The notes under the pieces: generated by a model
Databases searched by the model: none
What the model was told of the DNA's origin: nothing
What the model saw: the letters and a program-made list of their open reading frames with translations, nothing else
Position numbers and translations under genes: made by a program
Assembly: GCF_000331735.1 (NCBI RefSeq)
Contig: NC_020126.1
Coordinates: forward strand, 1-64,000
Direction of reading: 5' to 3'
DNA from: Myxococcus stipitatus DSM 14675
Lineage (GTDB): Bacteria > Myxococcota > Myxococcia > Myxococcales > Myxococcaceae
Length of the DNA: 64,000 nt
Shown here: positions 1-9,318 of the stretch, in pieces
How positions within the stretch are numbered: position 1 is the first letter of the stretch
How the letters are laid out: every line of letters begins with the position of its first letter

Positions 1-81
1 ATAGCTTGATCCACCCCAACCCCTCTGTTAGCACGGCCGGACGCTCGCAGCCCCTCCCGCTTTTGCACGGTTGAGACACTC

Positions 82-1434
82 TTGAACGCCCTCGCCCAGG
101 CCGCATCTCCCATTCCAAGTGCTGGAATTCTCTGGAACAAGTTGCTGGAGGCCATCCGTCAGGAAGGTCGTCAGTATGCGCTCCAGTGGTTGGATCGGGT
201 GCGTGCCTTGGAGGTGCGCGACAACACCCTCGTCCTGGGTGTCCCGGACCGTTTCTTCCGCGACTGGGTGGATGACCATTACCGGAGCCTGCTCGAAGGA
301 CACCTCGCCCGGATGGGCGACGGCCTCGTCTCCGTGGCCTATGAGGTGGTGGAGGGACTGGTCGTCGAAGGCACCTTCCCGCCCACACCCACCGTGAAGG
401 TGAGCGTGGGCCGTCCTTCACGGCTCAACAGCCGCTTCACCTTCAGCACCTTCGTGGTGGCGGACAGCAACCAGCTCCCCGCGGCGGCGGCCCAGGCCGT
501 CTCCGACAAGCCGGGCCACCACTACAACCCGCTCTACATCTATGGCGGCACGGGGTTGGGGAAGACACACCTGCTCCAGGCGGTGGGCAACCACATCTGG
601 GAGAAGGACCCCTCGCAGCGGGTGGTGTTCCTGTCGAGCGAGCAGTTCACCAATGAGTACGTGGAGAGCGTTCGCGAGCACCGCATGACGGACTTCCGGC
701 GGAAGTTCCGCGAGGAGTGCGACGTGCTGCTCATCGACGACATCCAGTTCCTGGGCAAGCGCGAGGAGACGCAGAAGGAGTTCTTCTACACCTTCAACAC
801 GCTCTACGAGCTGGGCAAGGCCATCATCCTCACCAGCGACACGGTGCCCGCGGAGATTCCGGGCCTGGAGGAGCGGCTGCGCAGTCGCTTCACCATGGGC
901 TTGATGACGGACATCCGCGAGCCCACGTACGAGACGCGGGTGGCCATCCTCCAGAAGAAGGCCGTGGCGGAGAACCTCCACCTGCCGGACTCGGTGGCGC
1001 ACTTCATCGCCAAGCACATCCAGAAGAACGTGCGCGAGCTCGAAGGGGCGCTGGTGAAGCTGTCCGCGGTGCACAGCCTGACGCGCCAGCCCGTGACGGA
1101 GGAGTTCGCCGCGGAGGTGCTGCGAGACATCCTCCCCGCCCAGCACGCGGTGGACGTCGAAGCCATCCAGCGCGAGGTGGCCCGCTTCTACAAAGTCACG
1201 GTGGAGTCCCTCAAGGAGGACCGCCGTCACAAGGCCCTGGCCCATGCCCGCCAGGTGGCCATGTACCTGAGCCGCAAGCTGACCAAGAGCTCCTTCCCGG
1301 AAATCGCGTCGCGCTTCAGCAAGGACCACTCCACCGTCATCTCCGCCGTCCGCAAGGTGGAGGGGCTTCGCGAGTCGGACCCCACCGTGAAGCGCGAGCT
1401 GGCGGAGCTGGAGCTGCGGCTCGGCGGCCACTGA
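82..1434 (+). CDS. dnaA: Chromosomal replication initiator DnaA
   Basis: DnaA binds DnaA boxes at oriC as an ATP-dependent filament and melts the duplex. The 450-residue protein has the family layout: an N-terminal DnaB/DiaA-interaction domain (about 1-85), a short linker, an AAA+ domain with Walker [10 protein letters not shown] at 155-163 and Walker B LLIDDIQ with Asp219-Asp220, and domain IV with the box-binding signature DHSTVI at 415-420. The start is a TTG at 82. A second TTG at 71 is in a frame that stops after four codons. No clear Shine-Dalgarno precedes it, so low translational efficiency is possible. dnaN does not follow; the next gene is an unrelated HEAT protein. I find no cluster of DnaA boxes in the flanks. 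Identity is certain; the exact start is very likely. Confidence 0.97.
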   Translation: MNALAQAASPIPSAGILWNKLLEAIRQEGRQYALQWLDRVRALEVRDNTLVLGVPDRFFRDWVDDHYRSLLEGHLARMGDGLVSVAYEVVEGLVVEGTFPPTPTVKVSVGRPSRLNSRFTFSTFVVADSNQLPAAAAQAVSDKPGHHYNPLYIYGGTGLGKTHLLQAVGNHIWEKDPSQRVVFLSSEQFTNEYVESVREHRMTDFRRKFREECDVLLIDDIQFLGKREETQKEFFYTFNTLYELGKAIILTSDTVPAEIPGLEERLRSRFTMGLMTDIREPTYETRVAILQKKAVAENLHLPDSVAHFIAKHIQKNVRELEGALVKLSAVHSLTRQPVTEEFAAEVLRDILPAQHAVDVEAIQREVARFYKVTVESLKEDRRHKALAHARQVAMYLSRKLTKSSFPEIASRFSKDHSTVISAVRKVEGLRESDPTVKRELAELELRLGGH

Positions 1435-1495
1435 GTCGGCTCGCTGAGTCTTTTGTTACACCCGCAGCCCGGTTGAGACAGCGCGTCACGGAGTC

Positions 1496-3442
1496 GTGAC
1501 GACCAGGATGGGGCCCTGCGCCCGTATCCCTGGGGTTTTGACCCCTCGTCTGAAGAGCCTGCTGTCCCTCTTCGCCGTGCTGGTGATGGCCAGCCTATGG
1601 AGCATCGAGCTCCCGGACGAGCCCCCTGTCCTCCCCGCTCCCCCGCTGGAGCTTCCCCTCCCCGAGCCCCCCTCGACCCCCGTCCTCCAGCAGGGCGTGA
1701 AGGGCCGGCACCGCGTGCTGACGCCAGGGCTGGAGCACCGCTACCACTTCGACCTGGATACCCGGACCGCCGAGCAGCTCCCCGGCGCGGAGGCTGGCCG
1801 GAGCTGGCGGCACTCCGGGTGGGGTGGGGCGCTGGAGCTCACGTATCTGGGGCTGGAGGGAGAGCGGCACTTCTTCTCGGGCCGGCTGAGCCTGTCTCGC
1901 GTGGAGGTGGATGGACTTCCCGATGAGGCGTCGCTGCGGGAGCTGAGCGCCGCGCTCGAGCACCCCGTCTATCTGGCACAGGACCTCAGAGGTCGAGTGC
2001 TCACCGTGTACCTCGACGCGACGTCGGAGCCCCGCGTGAGGCGACTGGTGAGCCTGCTCCTGTCCACCACCCAGTTCGTCGCGGAGGATGGGCGGAGCTG
2101 GAGCACCGAGGAGACGGACACCACCGGCGACTTCGAGTCCGAGTACCGCACCGGTGGCAGCGCGAACACCTACGTGAAGACGCAGCGGCGCTACCTGCGG
2201 ACGGCGCTGCCGCTGTGGGCGCCCTTGGGGCCTCGGGGGCCGGGCCTCACCGTGCCTCGGCTGCGAGGACACCTGGACTTCACGCTCGACGAGGACGGGC
2301 TGGTGCGCGACGTCACCGGCTCGGAGGTGGTGGAGACGGGCGGCGGCGCGCTGGGCCTCCCCTTGATGCGCACCGAGACTCGCGTGGCGCTGACACGGTG
2401 GGACTCGCGCCAGGGGCCCCCCCTCTCGATGCCCGCGTTCCGGGAGACCCGCGCCTCGCTGAGCGCCGGGCCTCTGTCCGCGCCGGAGAGCCCCGCCTCG
2501 CCCGAGAGGGACAGGGCCCTCGTGGGAGACGCGACGCTGGGCGCGGTGCTCCCATCGCTGGAGGACGCGACGCTGGAGCCCGAGAGCACCCAGCTCCTCC
2601 TCCGAGAGCGACTGTCGGCCCTGCTGCGTTCGACTCCCTCGAGCGCGAAGGACGCGGCAAGATGGTTCCGCTCGAGGCCCCTCCATGAGGCCGTGGCCGG
2701 CGAGGTCCTCGACGCGCTGGGAGACGCGGGGACCCCCGAGGCTCAGCACGAGCTGGCGTCGCTCATCCTCCCCTCACGGCGCGACACGAACCTGACGACC
2801 CGCCTGCGCACCCTCGCGGCGGTGGAGCGGGTGCGGCGCCCCACCGCGGCGCTGGCCCAATCACTCACACGCGTCCTGACGTCCACACGCAAGCCGGAGC
2901 TGGAGCACGCGGCGATGCTGGCGCTGGGCACGGTGGCTCGAAACCTCGACCGCTTCGAGCCAGGACACGCGCTGGACCAGGTCGAGGGCCTGCTGAAGCA
3001 CTGTGAAGCCAGGCCCCTCTCCGCCGAGCCGTGCCTGCGTGCGCTGGCGCGGGTGGGCTCTCCTCGAGGCCTCACCTATGCGAGCCAGGCGCTCTCCCAT
3101 CGCTCCCCGCACGTCCGCGCCGCCGCCACCGAAGCCCTGGGGGCCATCACCAGCGCGGACGTGGACGTGCTCCTGGACTCGGTGCTGCTGGAGGACACGG
3201 AGGCGCTCGTCCGGGAGAAGGCCGCGGAGGTGATGTCGCGACGCGCCGCCGGGCCCCACCTGCGCGCGGCGACCCAGGCGCTGCGCACGGAGCCCGTGGC
3301 CCAGGTCCGCGCTCGAGTGGTGCGGATGTTGGGCCCGCTGCCCGCCCTGGAGCCGCTCGTCATGGAGCTGCTGCGCGATGTGGCCGCGCGGGATGACTCG
3401 GAGGACGTGCGCCGCCTGGCCTCGTCGTACCTCGCCCGGTAG
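1496..3442 (+). CDS. Exported HEAT-repeat protein with vitellogenin-N-like layout
   Basis: A 648-residue protein with an N-terminal hydrophobic segment (about residues 18-36) that should export or anchor it. A Pro-rich linker (about 40-65) leads to a beta-rich region (about 70-330) and then an Arg/Ala/Leu-rich helical region (about 360-648) with HEAT-like repeats such as [12 protein letters not shown] and VREKAAEVM. The order of beta sheet followed by a helical HEAT solenoid, with a short [11 protein letters not shown] motif near the junction, recalls the N-terminal lipid-transfer module of vitellogenin and MTP proteins. That relation is my inference. GTG at 1496 has GGAG two bases upstream; ATG at 1508 is the alternative. 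It ends 12 bases from a convergent gene. Confidence 0.7.
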   Translation: MTTRMGPCARIPGVLTPRLKSLLSLFAVLVMASLWSIELPDEPPVLPAPPLELPLPEPPSTPVLQQGVKGRHRVLTPGLEHRYHFDLDTRTAEQLPGAEAGRSWRHSGWGGALELTYLGLEGERHFFSGRLSLSRVEVDGLPDEASLRELSAALEHPVYLAQDLRGRVLTVYLDATSEPRVRRLVSLLLSTTQFVAEDGRSWSTEETDTTGDFESEYRTGGSANTYVKTQRRYLRTALPLWAPLGPRGPGLTVPRLRGHLDFTLDEDGLVRDVTGSEVVETGGGALGLPLMRTETRVALTRWDSRQGPPLSMPAFRETRASLSAGPLSAPESPASPERDRALVGDATLGAVLPSLEDATLEPESTQLLLRERLSALLRSTPSSAKDAARWFRSRPLHEAVAGEVLDALGDAGTPEAQHELASLILPSRRDTNLTTRLRTLAAVERVRRPTAALAQSLTRVLTSTRKPELEHAAMLALGTVARNLDRFEPGHALDQVEGLLKHCEARPLSAEPCLRALARVGSPRGLTYASQALSHRSPHVRAAATEALGAITSADVDVLLDSVLLEDTEALVREKAAEVMSRRAAGPHLRAATQALRTEPVAQVRARVVRMLGPLPALEPLVMELLRDVAARDDSEDVRRLASSYLAR

Positions 3443-3454
3443 CGGCCGTCCCGC

Positions 3455-3937
3455 TCACGCCTCCGGAATCCACAGCGCGCGCAGGTCCGCGGGGAGCTGG
3501 CCCATCACATCGTCAATCTCGCCCTCGGAGATGTGCTCGCGCAGCGTGGCGAACACCGCGCGGCTGAGGCGCTCCGCTTCGTTGGGCGGCGTGTCCAGGT
3601 CATCACCGACCATCTGGAGGAACTCCAGCAGCTTGAACTTGCGCGGAGGCAAGCCCTCATGGCGCGGACAGCGCTTCAACAAGTCCCGCACCTTGGCCGG
3701 CAGCTGCGCCTCCAGGTGCTTCACCTCCGTCCCCATGAGCCGCTGCTCGAGCGTGCAGAGCACCGACTCCGCCGCCCGCTGCGCGAGGGCCCGGTCGCCG
3801 CCCACCCTCGCCGCCAGGTCCCCGAGGAAGAGCTCATACGTCCGCGACGTCCTCGACTCGTGCCGCTGGGCGCGGAGGTCCTCGGTGGCGCTCGGGCGTC
3901 CGCCCGCTTCTTCCCGCCCCTCGGATTCATTCGCCAT
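3455..3937 (-). CDS. DUF2267 family protein
   Basis: A 160-residue soluble protein. After a charged N-terminal tail (MANESEGREEAGGRPS) it has a helical repeat resembling DUF2267: YELFLGDLAARVGGDRALAQRAAES, then an RLMGTEVKHLEAQLP-type segment and a second half ending DDVMGQLPADLRALW. The two halves look like a duplicated unit, as expected for that family, whose biochemical role is unknown. The frame is open 27 codons further upstream, but ATG 3937 is preceded by AAGGGTGA at normal spacing, so I start there. It is convergent with the HEAT-protein gene and likely single. Confidence 0.72.
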   Translation of the reverse strand: MANESEGREEAGGRPSATEDLRAQRHESRTSRTYELFLGDLAARVGGDRALAQRAAESVLCTLEQRLMGTEVKHLEAQLPAKVRDLLKRCPRHEGLPPRKFKLLEFLQMVGDDLDTPPNEAERLSRAVFATLREHISEGEIDDVMGQLPADLRALWIPEA

Positions 3938-4067
3938 GTCGTCACCCTTTCTCGCTGATGCGTGAGGGAGTGCCTGTCTCCCTCTCGTCAGCGTGGGCAC
4001 CGTCCGGCGGGAAGACACCGGCGGGCGAGGCGGGGCGCGGGCGCCTTCCGCGCTCTCCGCGCCCGGC

Positions 4068-4859
4068 TCAGAGGAACAGCCGCCCGTTCGTGAGACGTTG
4101 GAGGTAGGGAATCACCACCAGGACCCAGAACACCACCGCGCCCACGCCCAGCGCGATGGCCGCCATCGCCTGTCCCTTGCGGCCGATGGGAGGCCGGGCA
4201 TTCAAGTCCACCTTCCTCAAGGCCAGCGCGCCCACGAGCACGGCGAAGGGCGCGAACACCGGGATGATGAACGACGTGACCCCCAGCGACAGGGCGTTCC
4301 GGGCCAGGGGGTTGTTGACGCGCAAGTCCCACAGCCGGCTCAGGTCTTTCTCCGACACCTCCACCCGGAAGAAGAGCCGGTTGCGCGCGTCGAGGAAGGT
4401 CTGCAGCGCGGAGACGAACATCAAGAAAGACAGCACCAGCGCGCCCGGGCCATGGACAGACGCGGCCGCGAGCCCCGCCACGATGGGCGTGAGCACCAGC
4501 GCCGTCCTCGCCCAGCGCTGCCCCAGGAAGAAGCACCCGCCCACCACCGCGGCCCCCAGGAGCACCGCCGCCGCGAGCCACTCCCCCGCGGATATCGCGA
4601 ACGCCGCACCCGCGACGAGCGCCAGCGAGACGATGCCCACCACCCACGCATTCGCATCGCGCTTGCCCCAGAAGCGCTGGCGGAAGACCTCCAGGTAGTT
4701 CACCTCCGGCCGGACCGCGCAGTCCGCGCAATACAAGACGGACATCACCCAGGTGGCGCAGACGCCACAGACGAAGGAGCCACAGCGCTGACACGTGGCG
4801 TCGGCTTCCTCCTCCGGATGGACCGCGCAGTGCGGCGTGACACCAACCATGGGGGCCAT
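4068..4859 (-). CDS. B-box-like zinc-finger membrane protein
   Basis: A 263-residue protein with a cytoplasmic N-terminal zinc-finger-like segment: Cys11, His14, Cys23, Cys26, Cys31, Cys34, Cys44 and Cys47, in the order of a B-box/TRASH-type double site. Two pairs of transmembrane helices follow (about 68-105 and 115-155), then an amphipathic segment with SRLWDLRVNNPLARNALSLG and two further helices (about 185-212 and 228-250). The final part resembles the DUF4190 membrane hairpin that follows short PLAR/NALS motifs in other bacteria. Function is unknown; zinc binding is inferred from the ligands only. It is divergent from the M16 peptidase pair. Confidence 0.68.
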   Translation of the reverse strand: MAPMVGVTPHCAVHPEEEADATCQRCGSFVCGVCATWVMSVLYCADCAVRPEVNYLEVFRQRFWGKRDANAWVVGIVSLALVAGAAFAISAGEWLAAAVLLGAAVVGGCFFLGQRWARTALVLTPIVAGLAAASVHGPGALVLSFLMFVSALQTFLDARNRLFFRVEVSEKDLSRLWDLRVNNPLARNALSLGVTSFIIPVFAPFAVLVGALALRKVDLNARPPIGRKGQAMAAIALGVGAVVFWVLVVIPYLQRLTNGRLFL

Positions 4860-4999
4860 GGCCCCACTGTCTCATGGAGCACCCCCGGTGCCATCTGTCT
4901 CGGTTTCACGGGTCATTCCTTGTCCCCCTGGAGAGGGACGCGTGCTAAGCGCGAGAGGTGAGACCCAGGCACGGAAGCCCCGGAGGAACCTTGTCCCGA

Positions 5000-6406
5000 A
5001 TGAAGGCCCTCGCCGCCGCAGCGCTCGTCCTGTTCGGGCTCCCGGCACTCGCCCAAGCAACACAAGAGGCGAAGCCGCTGGAGCCCGGGCGCGAAGCGCT
5101 CGCCATCCCCTACGAGAAGTACACGCTGCCCAACGGACTGGAGGTCATCCTGTCCGTGGACCGCAAGCTGCCCATCGTGTCCGTCAACCTCTGGTACCAC
5201 GTGGGCGCGTACCACGAGCAGCCGGGCCGCACGGGCTTCGCGCACCTCTTCGAGCACATGATGTTCCAGGGCTCGCGCAACGTGGCGGATGACGTGCACA
5301 TCTCCATGCTGGAGCAGTTGGGCGCGACGGACCTCAACGGCACCACGAGCTTCGACCGCACCAACTACTTCGAGACGGTGCCCACCCACCACCTGGAGAC
5401 GGCGCTGTGGATGGAGAGCGACCGCATGGGCTTCCTGCTCGACGCGCTCACGCCCGAGAAGCTGGCCACCCAGAAGGAGGTCGTGAAGAACGAGCGCCGC
5501 CAGGGCACCGAGGCCGCGCCGTACGGCCTGGCCCAGGAAGAGGCGTGGCACGCGCTGTTCCCCTTGCCGCACCCGTACCATGGCTCCGTCATCGGCTCGA
5601 TGAAGGACCTGGACGCCGCCACCGTGGATGACGTGAAGGACTTCTTCCGCAAGTGGTACGCGCCCTCCAACGCCACGCTGGCCGTCGTCGGTGACTTCGA
5701 TGTGGCGAAGACGAAGGCCCTCATCGAGAAGTACTTCGGCTCGCTGCCCAGCCACCCCAAGCCCACCAAGCCGCAGGTGGCCCCGGTGAAGCACACCAAG
5801 CCCGTGGTCATCCGCTTCGAGGAGCGCGTGGCCACGCTGCCCCTCTTGTCCATCCAGTGGCTGACGCCGGGCTACTTCGAGAACGGCGACGCCACCGCGG
5901 ACGTGCTGGCCACCGTGCTGGGCACGGGCAAGGCAAGCCGCCTCTACCGCCGCCTGGTGCTGGAGAAGCAGCTGGCCCAGAGCGTCACCGTCGCGCAGCA
6001 GAGCCAGGGCGCGCAGTCCGTCTTCAGCATCGACGTGACGGCGCGGCCCGGGGTGTCCACCGACGCGCTGCTCAAGGAAGTGGACGCGGTGCTGGAGGAC
6101 GTGCGCAAGAACGGCCTCACCCCCGAGGAGATTCAGCGCGCGCGCACCCGCATCGACACGCGCATGCTGGCGGGCCTCCAGTCCATCGGTGGCTTCGGTG
6201 GCAAGGCGGACGTGCTGCAGAGCTACAACCACTTCGTCGGTGAGCCCAGCTACGTGGCGCAGGACCTGGCGCGCTACGAGTCGGTGACGCCCGAGGCCGT
6301 GAAGCAGTTCACCCGCGACACGCTGCGTCCCGACGCACGCGTCATCCTCCACGCCGTGCCCGCGCCCCGGAAGCAGGCCCCCGCCGAATCGAAGGAGCGC
6401 CACTGA
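5000..6406 (+). CDS. M16 zinc peptidase, catalytic subunit
   Basis: A secreted insulinase/processing-peptidase-family metalloprotease of 468 residues. The signal peptide is MKALAAAALVLFGLPALAQA. The inverted zinc motif HLFEH is intact (His82, Glu85, His86), and the distal glutamate expected about 75 residues later fits the VKNERR segment. The C-terminal half carries the second M16 domain. ATG 5000 gives a clean signal peptide. A TTG at 4991, only four bases after GGAGG, would add three residues and cannot be excluded. Its stop overlaps the next start by one base (TGATG), so the two genes are translationally coupled. Family knowledge says such pairs act as heterodimers with one inactive partner. 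Confidence 0.92.
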   Translation: MKALAAAALVLFGLPALAQATQEAKPLEPGREALAIPYEKYTLPNGLEVILSVDRKLPIVSVNLWYHVGAYHEQPGRTGFAHLFEHMMFQGSRNVADDVHISMLEQLGATDLNGTTSFDRTNYFETVPTHHLETALWMESDRMGFLLDALTPEKLATQKEVVKNERRQGTEAAPYGLAQEEAWHALFPLPHPYHGSVIGSMKDLDAATVDDVKDFFRKWYAPSNATLAVVGDFDVAKTKALIEKYFGSLPSHPKPTKPQVAPVKHTKPVVIRFEERVATLPLLSIQWLTPGYFENGDATADVLATVLGTGKASRLYRRLVLEKQLAQSVTVAQQSQGAQSVFSIDVTARPGVSTDALLKEVDAVLEDVRKNGLTPEEIQRARTRIDTRMLAGLQSIGGFGGKADVLQSYNHFVGEPSYVAQDLARYESVTPEAVKQFTRDTLRPDARVILHAVPAPRKQAPAESKERH

Positions 6407-7917
6407 TGCGCCGCCTCATCACCGCCCTCGTCTCCCTCTCGCTGGCCGGCTGCGCCAGTCAGCAGAAGCCCACGCCCGCCGAGCCCGCGCCGGCGCCCGC
6501 TCCGGCCACACCCGCGGCCCCCGCCGACGCGGAGGCCTTCCGCGCGACGGCGCCCCAGCCCGGCAAGCCCCCGGAGCTGGTGCTGCCCGTCTTCCAGAAG
6601 GCCACGCTCGACAACGGGCTCACCGTGCTGGTGAGTACCCGGCGGGAGCTGCCGCTCGTGTACGCGGGGCTCGTCTTCGCGGCGGGCAGCGCGCAGGACC
6701 CGGTGGGCAAGCCGGGCCTGGCCGACCTGACGTATCGGATGTTGTTGGAGGGCGCGGGCACCCGCGACACGGTGGCGCTGGACAACGCCCTGGGAGACCT
6801 GGGGACCTCCGCCATGCAGGACGTGTCCCCGGACGGCTCGCGGCTGGGCGTGCGGGTCCTGACGCGCAACCTGGACGGCGCGCTCGCGCTGCTGTCGGAC
6901 ATGGCGCTGCGGCCCACCTTCGCGCCCAAGGCCTTCGAGCGCCGGAAGAAGCAGCAGCTCGCGGACCTGGTGCGCCGCCTGGGCAGCCCCAACGCGCTGG
7001 GGCAGCTGGTCTTCCTCTCCTCCACCTTCGGGAGCACCCACCCGTACGGGCACAGCGCGACGGGCACGCCCGACTCGGTGCAGTCGCTCACGCTGGAGGA
7101 CGTGCAGGGCTTCTACAAGAAGCAGGTGGGCCCGGCCGCCGCGGCGCTCGTGCTGACGGGGGACATCTCCCTGGAGGACGCGGTGGCGCTCGCGCGCAAG
7201 CACCTGGGGGGATGGAAGGCGCCCGCGGTGCCGCCCGCCGCGCCTCCCGCGCCTCCCGCGTCCACGCGCCAGGCCGTCTACGTGGTGCCCAAGCCCGGCC
7301 TGGACCAGACGGTGATGATGCTGGGCCGGCCCGCCATCGCCGCGGGGAACCCGGACGAGTTCGCCCTGGACCTGGCCACCACCGTGTTCGGCGGCTTCTT
7401 CGGCAGCCGGCTCAACATGAACCTGCGCGAGGACAAGGGCTACAGCTACGGCGCCGGCGCGGGCATCGACCCTCGGCTGGGCGTGGGCCCGCTGAGCGCG
7501 GCCACGTCCGTGCGCGCGGACGTCACCGGGCCCGCGCTCGGTGAGACGATGAAGGAGCTCCACGGGCTGAAGTCGCGCCCCATCACGGAGAAGGAGCTGG
7601 AGGCCGCTCGCGAGGGCCTCATCCGCGCCTTCCCGGGCTCCTTCGAGACGGTGGAGGGACTGGGCTCCAGCGCCGCGGTGCTGTTCATGAAGCGCCAGCC
7701 GCTGGATGAGTACAGCCGCACCGTGGAGGGCCTGCGCACGGCCACCGCGGCCGAGGTGCAGCGCGCGGCGGAGAAGTACCTGGACCCGGCCACGCTGCAA
7801 ATCATCCTCGTGGGCGACCCGCTCCTCATCCAGGAGCAGGTGACTCCGCTCAACCTGGGCAAGCTGATGCCGGTGGAGCCGGACACGGAGCCCGGGAAGC
7901 CTCGCGCGACCCGCTGA
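6406..7917 (+). CDS. M16-family lipoprotein, non-catalytic partner
   Basis: A 503-residue lipoprotein: MRRLITALVSLSLAGC has an LAGC lipobox with Cys16, followed by a Pro/Ala-rich tether. Two M16 domains follow, but where the active subunit has HLFEH this protein has the LADLTYRML segment, so no zinc site is visible. The DKGYSYGAGAG segment in the C-terminal half matches the conserved R/Y-bearing strand of inactive M16 domains. Coupled to the upstream gene by a one-base overlap, it probably forms the outer-membrane- or periplasm-anchored half of a heterodimeric protease. A strong hairpin lies just after the stop. Confidence 0.9.
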   Translation: MRRLITALVSLSLAGCASQQKPTPAEPAPAPAPATPAAPADAEAFRATAPQPGKPPELVLPVFQKATLDNGLTVLVSTRRELPLVYAGLVFAAGSAQDPVGKPGLADLTYRMLLEGAGTRDTVALDNALGDLGTSAMQDVSPDGSRLGVRVLTRNLDGALALLSDMALRPTFAPKAFERRKKQQLADLVRRLGSPNALGQLVFLSSTFGSTHPYGHSATGTPDSVQSLTLEDVQGFYKKQVGPAAAALVLTGDISLEDAVALARKHLGGWKAPAVPPAAPPAPPASTRQAVYVVPKPGLDQTVMMLGRPAIAAGNPDEFALDLATTVFGGFFGSRLNMNLREDKGYSYGAGAGIDPRLGVGPLSAATSVRADVTGPALGETMKELHGLKSRPITEKELEAAREGLIRAFPGSFETVEGLGSSAAVLFMKRQPLDEYSRTVEGLRTATAAEVQRAAEKYLDPATLQIILVGDPLLIQEQVTPLNLGKLMPVEPDTEPGKPRATR

Positions 7918-7930
7918 GTGAGGACACGGA

Positions 7931-7959
7931 CCCGGCGCGCATCACCTTCGCGCGCCGGG
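7931..7959. terminator. Bidirectional terminator-like hairpin
   Basis: A perfect 10-bp GC stem (CCCGGCGCGC at 7931-7940, GCGCGCCGGG at 7950-7959) with a 9-base loop, between the convergent M16 partner and the small acidic-protein gene. There is no T-tract. Confidence 0.65.
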
Positions 7960-7976
7960 CCCCTCCTGGAAGCACG

Positions 7977-8264
7977 TCAGTCGCTCTCCTCGACCTGGCG
8001 CTCCAGGGATTTCTCGCGCCCTTCACGTTCGCGCTCCAGCTCATCCGCCTCGTCGATGGGGCTGCGGATGTCGGGCACATCGCCTCCGGCGGGTCCGTCG
8101 CTGTCGAGCGCGAACTTCATCTCCCGGGTGCTGTGAATCGAGTCGGCCGCGTAGAGGGGCAGGGTGTCGTCCGCCTGCAGTCCTCGCTCCACGCGGTCCT
8201 TGGCGAAGGACGGCCCGGGGTGGCCACCTTTCGAGGGGTCTCTCTTCTGGTTGCGGGTGCCCAA
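7977..8264 (-). CDS. Small acidic hypothetical protein
   Basis: A 95-residue hydrophilic protein rich in Asp, Glu and Arg, with no Cys, signal peptide or membrane segment. The C-terminal third (IDEADELEREREGREKSLERQVEES) should be helical, perhaps a short coiled coil. The start is TTG at 8264, supported by an unusually good Shine-Dalgarno (GAGGAGG) about four bases upstream, which argues that this is a real gene despite the rare start. I recognise no family. It follows the helical hypothetical gene at 8410 by 145 bases on the same strand. Confidence 0.6.
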   Translation of the reverse strand: MGTRNQKRDPSKGGHPGPSFAKDRVERGLQADDTLPLYAADSIHSTREMKFALDSDGPAGGDVPDIRSPIDEADELEREREGREKSLERQVEESD

Positions 8265-8409
8265 GGGCCCTCCTCATCGAGGGGCCGGGCGAGGAGCTCA
8301 TCCCCTCGTCCATGTCCCCACGGGCCTCAATGTCGGAGCGGGGAGGGACTGCACCAAGCTCCGGGCGAGGACCGGGGGGCATGCCCGCCCGGTGCGTGGG
8401 CGGGGTGAC

Positions 8410-9315
8410 TCACGCCTCCGAGACTCCGTAGTGCCGCGACCAGGTCCGCGAAATCTCCGGAGGGTAGGAGGCGAGCGTCCTCCGCCATTCCTCCTCGAGG
8501 TGGAGCGCGCGGGTCTTGTCTCCGTCTTCGCGCAACAGCGTGGCGTATTCGCGGAACGGTGAGTGGTGCGAGGCAGGCAGCTCCAATGCCTTCTCGAAGC
8601 AGGACCTGGCCCTCTCGCGGCCTTGTGGGTCCTTCGAGCGCAGGAACAACAGGGCCACGCGCTTGAGCGCCTCGACGGTGCCCGGGAAGAAGAAGCTCAA
8701 CTGGTAGAAGTCCCTGTTCAGGCGGTGGCTGTTTCTCGGTGAGAACGCGGGCTCGCACTCGATGAACTCGAGGTAGTGGCGGATGGCCTCGGCCTCGGCA
8801 CCCGACTGCTCCGCGAGTTCCCCGAGATAGAAGTGGTTCACCCCATGGAAGCGTGGGTCCTCGAGCCTGCCATAGAGGTCGGTCGACTCACCCTCCTCGA
8901 GACGTTCCTCGAGAGGACGTCTGGGGATGAGCGAGCGCACCAAGTCCATCGAATGCTTCAGGTGCGGACCCGCCTCCGGGAGCTTGTATTGGTGCCAGGC
9001 GAACTGGCTGCTGATGACGTAGAGCCCGAGCGGATGCATCTCATCCGGGTTGAGGTAGTCCGACTTGTGGCGGTAGCGCACCGGGAGGAACCGTGCCTCG
9101 AACTCCGCCCGCCAGCGCTCGAAGTGCTCCAGGTGTTCGAGCACCTGCGCCTTCGTCGTCGTCAGCGAGGCCTCCGAGTGCCAGCGATACACCTCGAACG
9201 CCACGCGGAGAAAAGCAAAGGCCGAGTCGAGTGACGCCCGCGCTTCCACCGAGCGCGCGCGACGTCTGCTGAGCACCCGACGATGGCGAACAATCTCGGA
9301 CTCCCACGAAGGCAT
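8410..9315 (-). CDS. Hypothetical helical (TPR-like) cytoplasmic protein
   Basis: A 301-residue protein without signal or membrane segments, rich in aromatic and charged residues. The second half has helix pairs that look TPR-like, for example ALKRVALLFLRSKDPQGRERA followed by CFEKALELPASHHSP and EYATLLREDGDKTRALHLEEE. The first half is also helical. I recognise no named family. Its ATG is only three bases after the stop of the PhoD-like gene, so the two are almost certainly one operon and the proteins may work together, but no function can be assigned. Confidence 0.62.
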   Translation of the reverse strand: MPSWESEIVRHRRVLSRRRARSVEARASLDSAFAFLRVAFEVYRWHSEASLTTTKAQVLEHLEHFERWRAEFEARFLPVRYRHKSDYLNPDEMHPLGLYVISSQFAWHQYKLPEAGPHLKHSMDLVRSLIPRRPLEERLEEGESTDLYGRLEDPRFHGVNHFYLGELAEQSGAEAEAIRHYLEFIECEPAFSPRNSHRLNRDFYQLSFFFPGTVEALKRVALLFLRSKDPQGRERARSCFEKALELPASHHSPFREYATLLREDGDKTRALHLEEEWRRTLASYPPEISRTWSRHYGVSEA

Positions 9316-9318
9316 GGT

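Noticed and set aside
71..81. TTG at 71 as an alternative dnaA start
   Set aside because: That frame reads into TGA after four codons; TTG 82 is the only in-frame start.
418..1431. Long minus-strand frame opposite dnaA
   Set aside because: A shadow of dnaA caused by high-GC third positions; no family features. The same applies to the long antisense frames at 4913-6403, 6274-7800, 9667-11106, 41729-43990 and 51646-53148.
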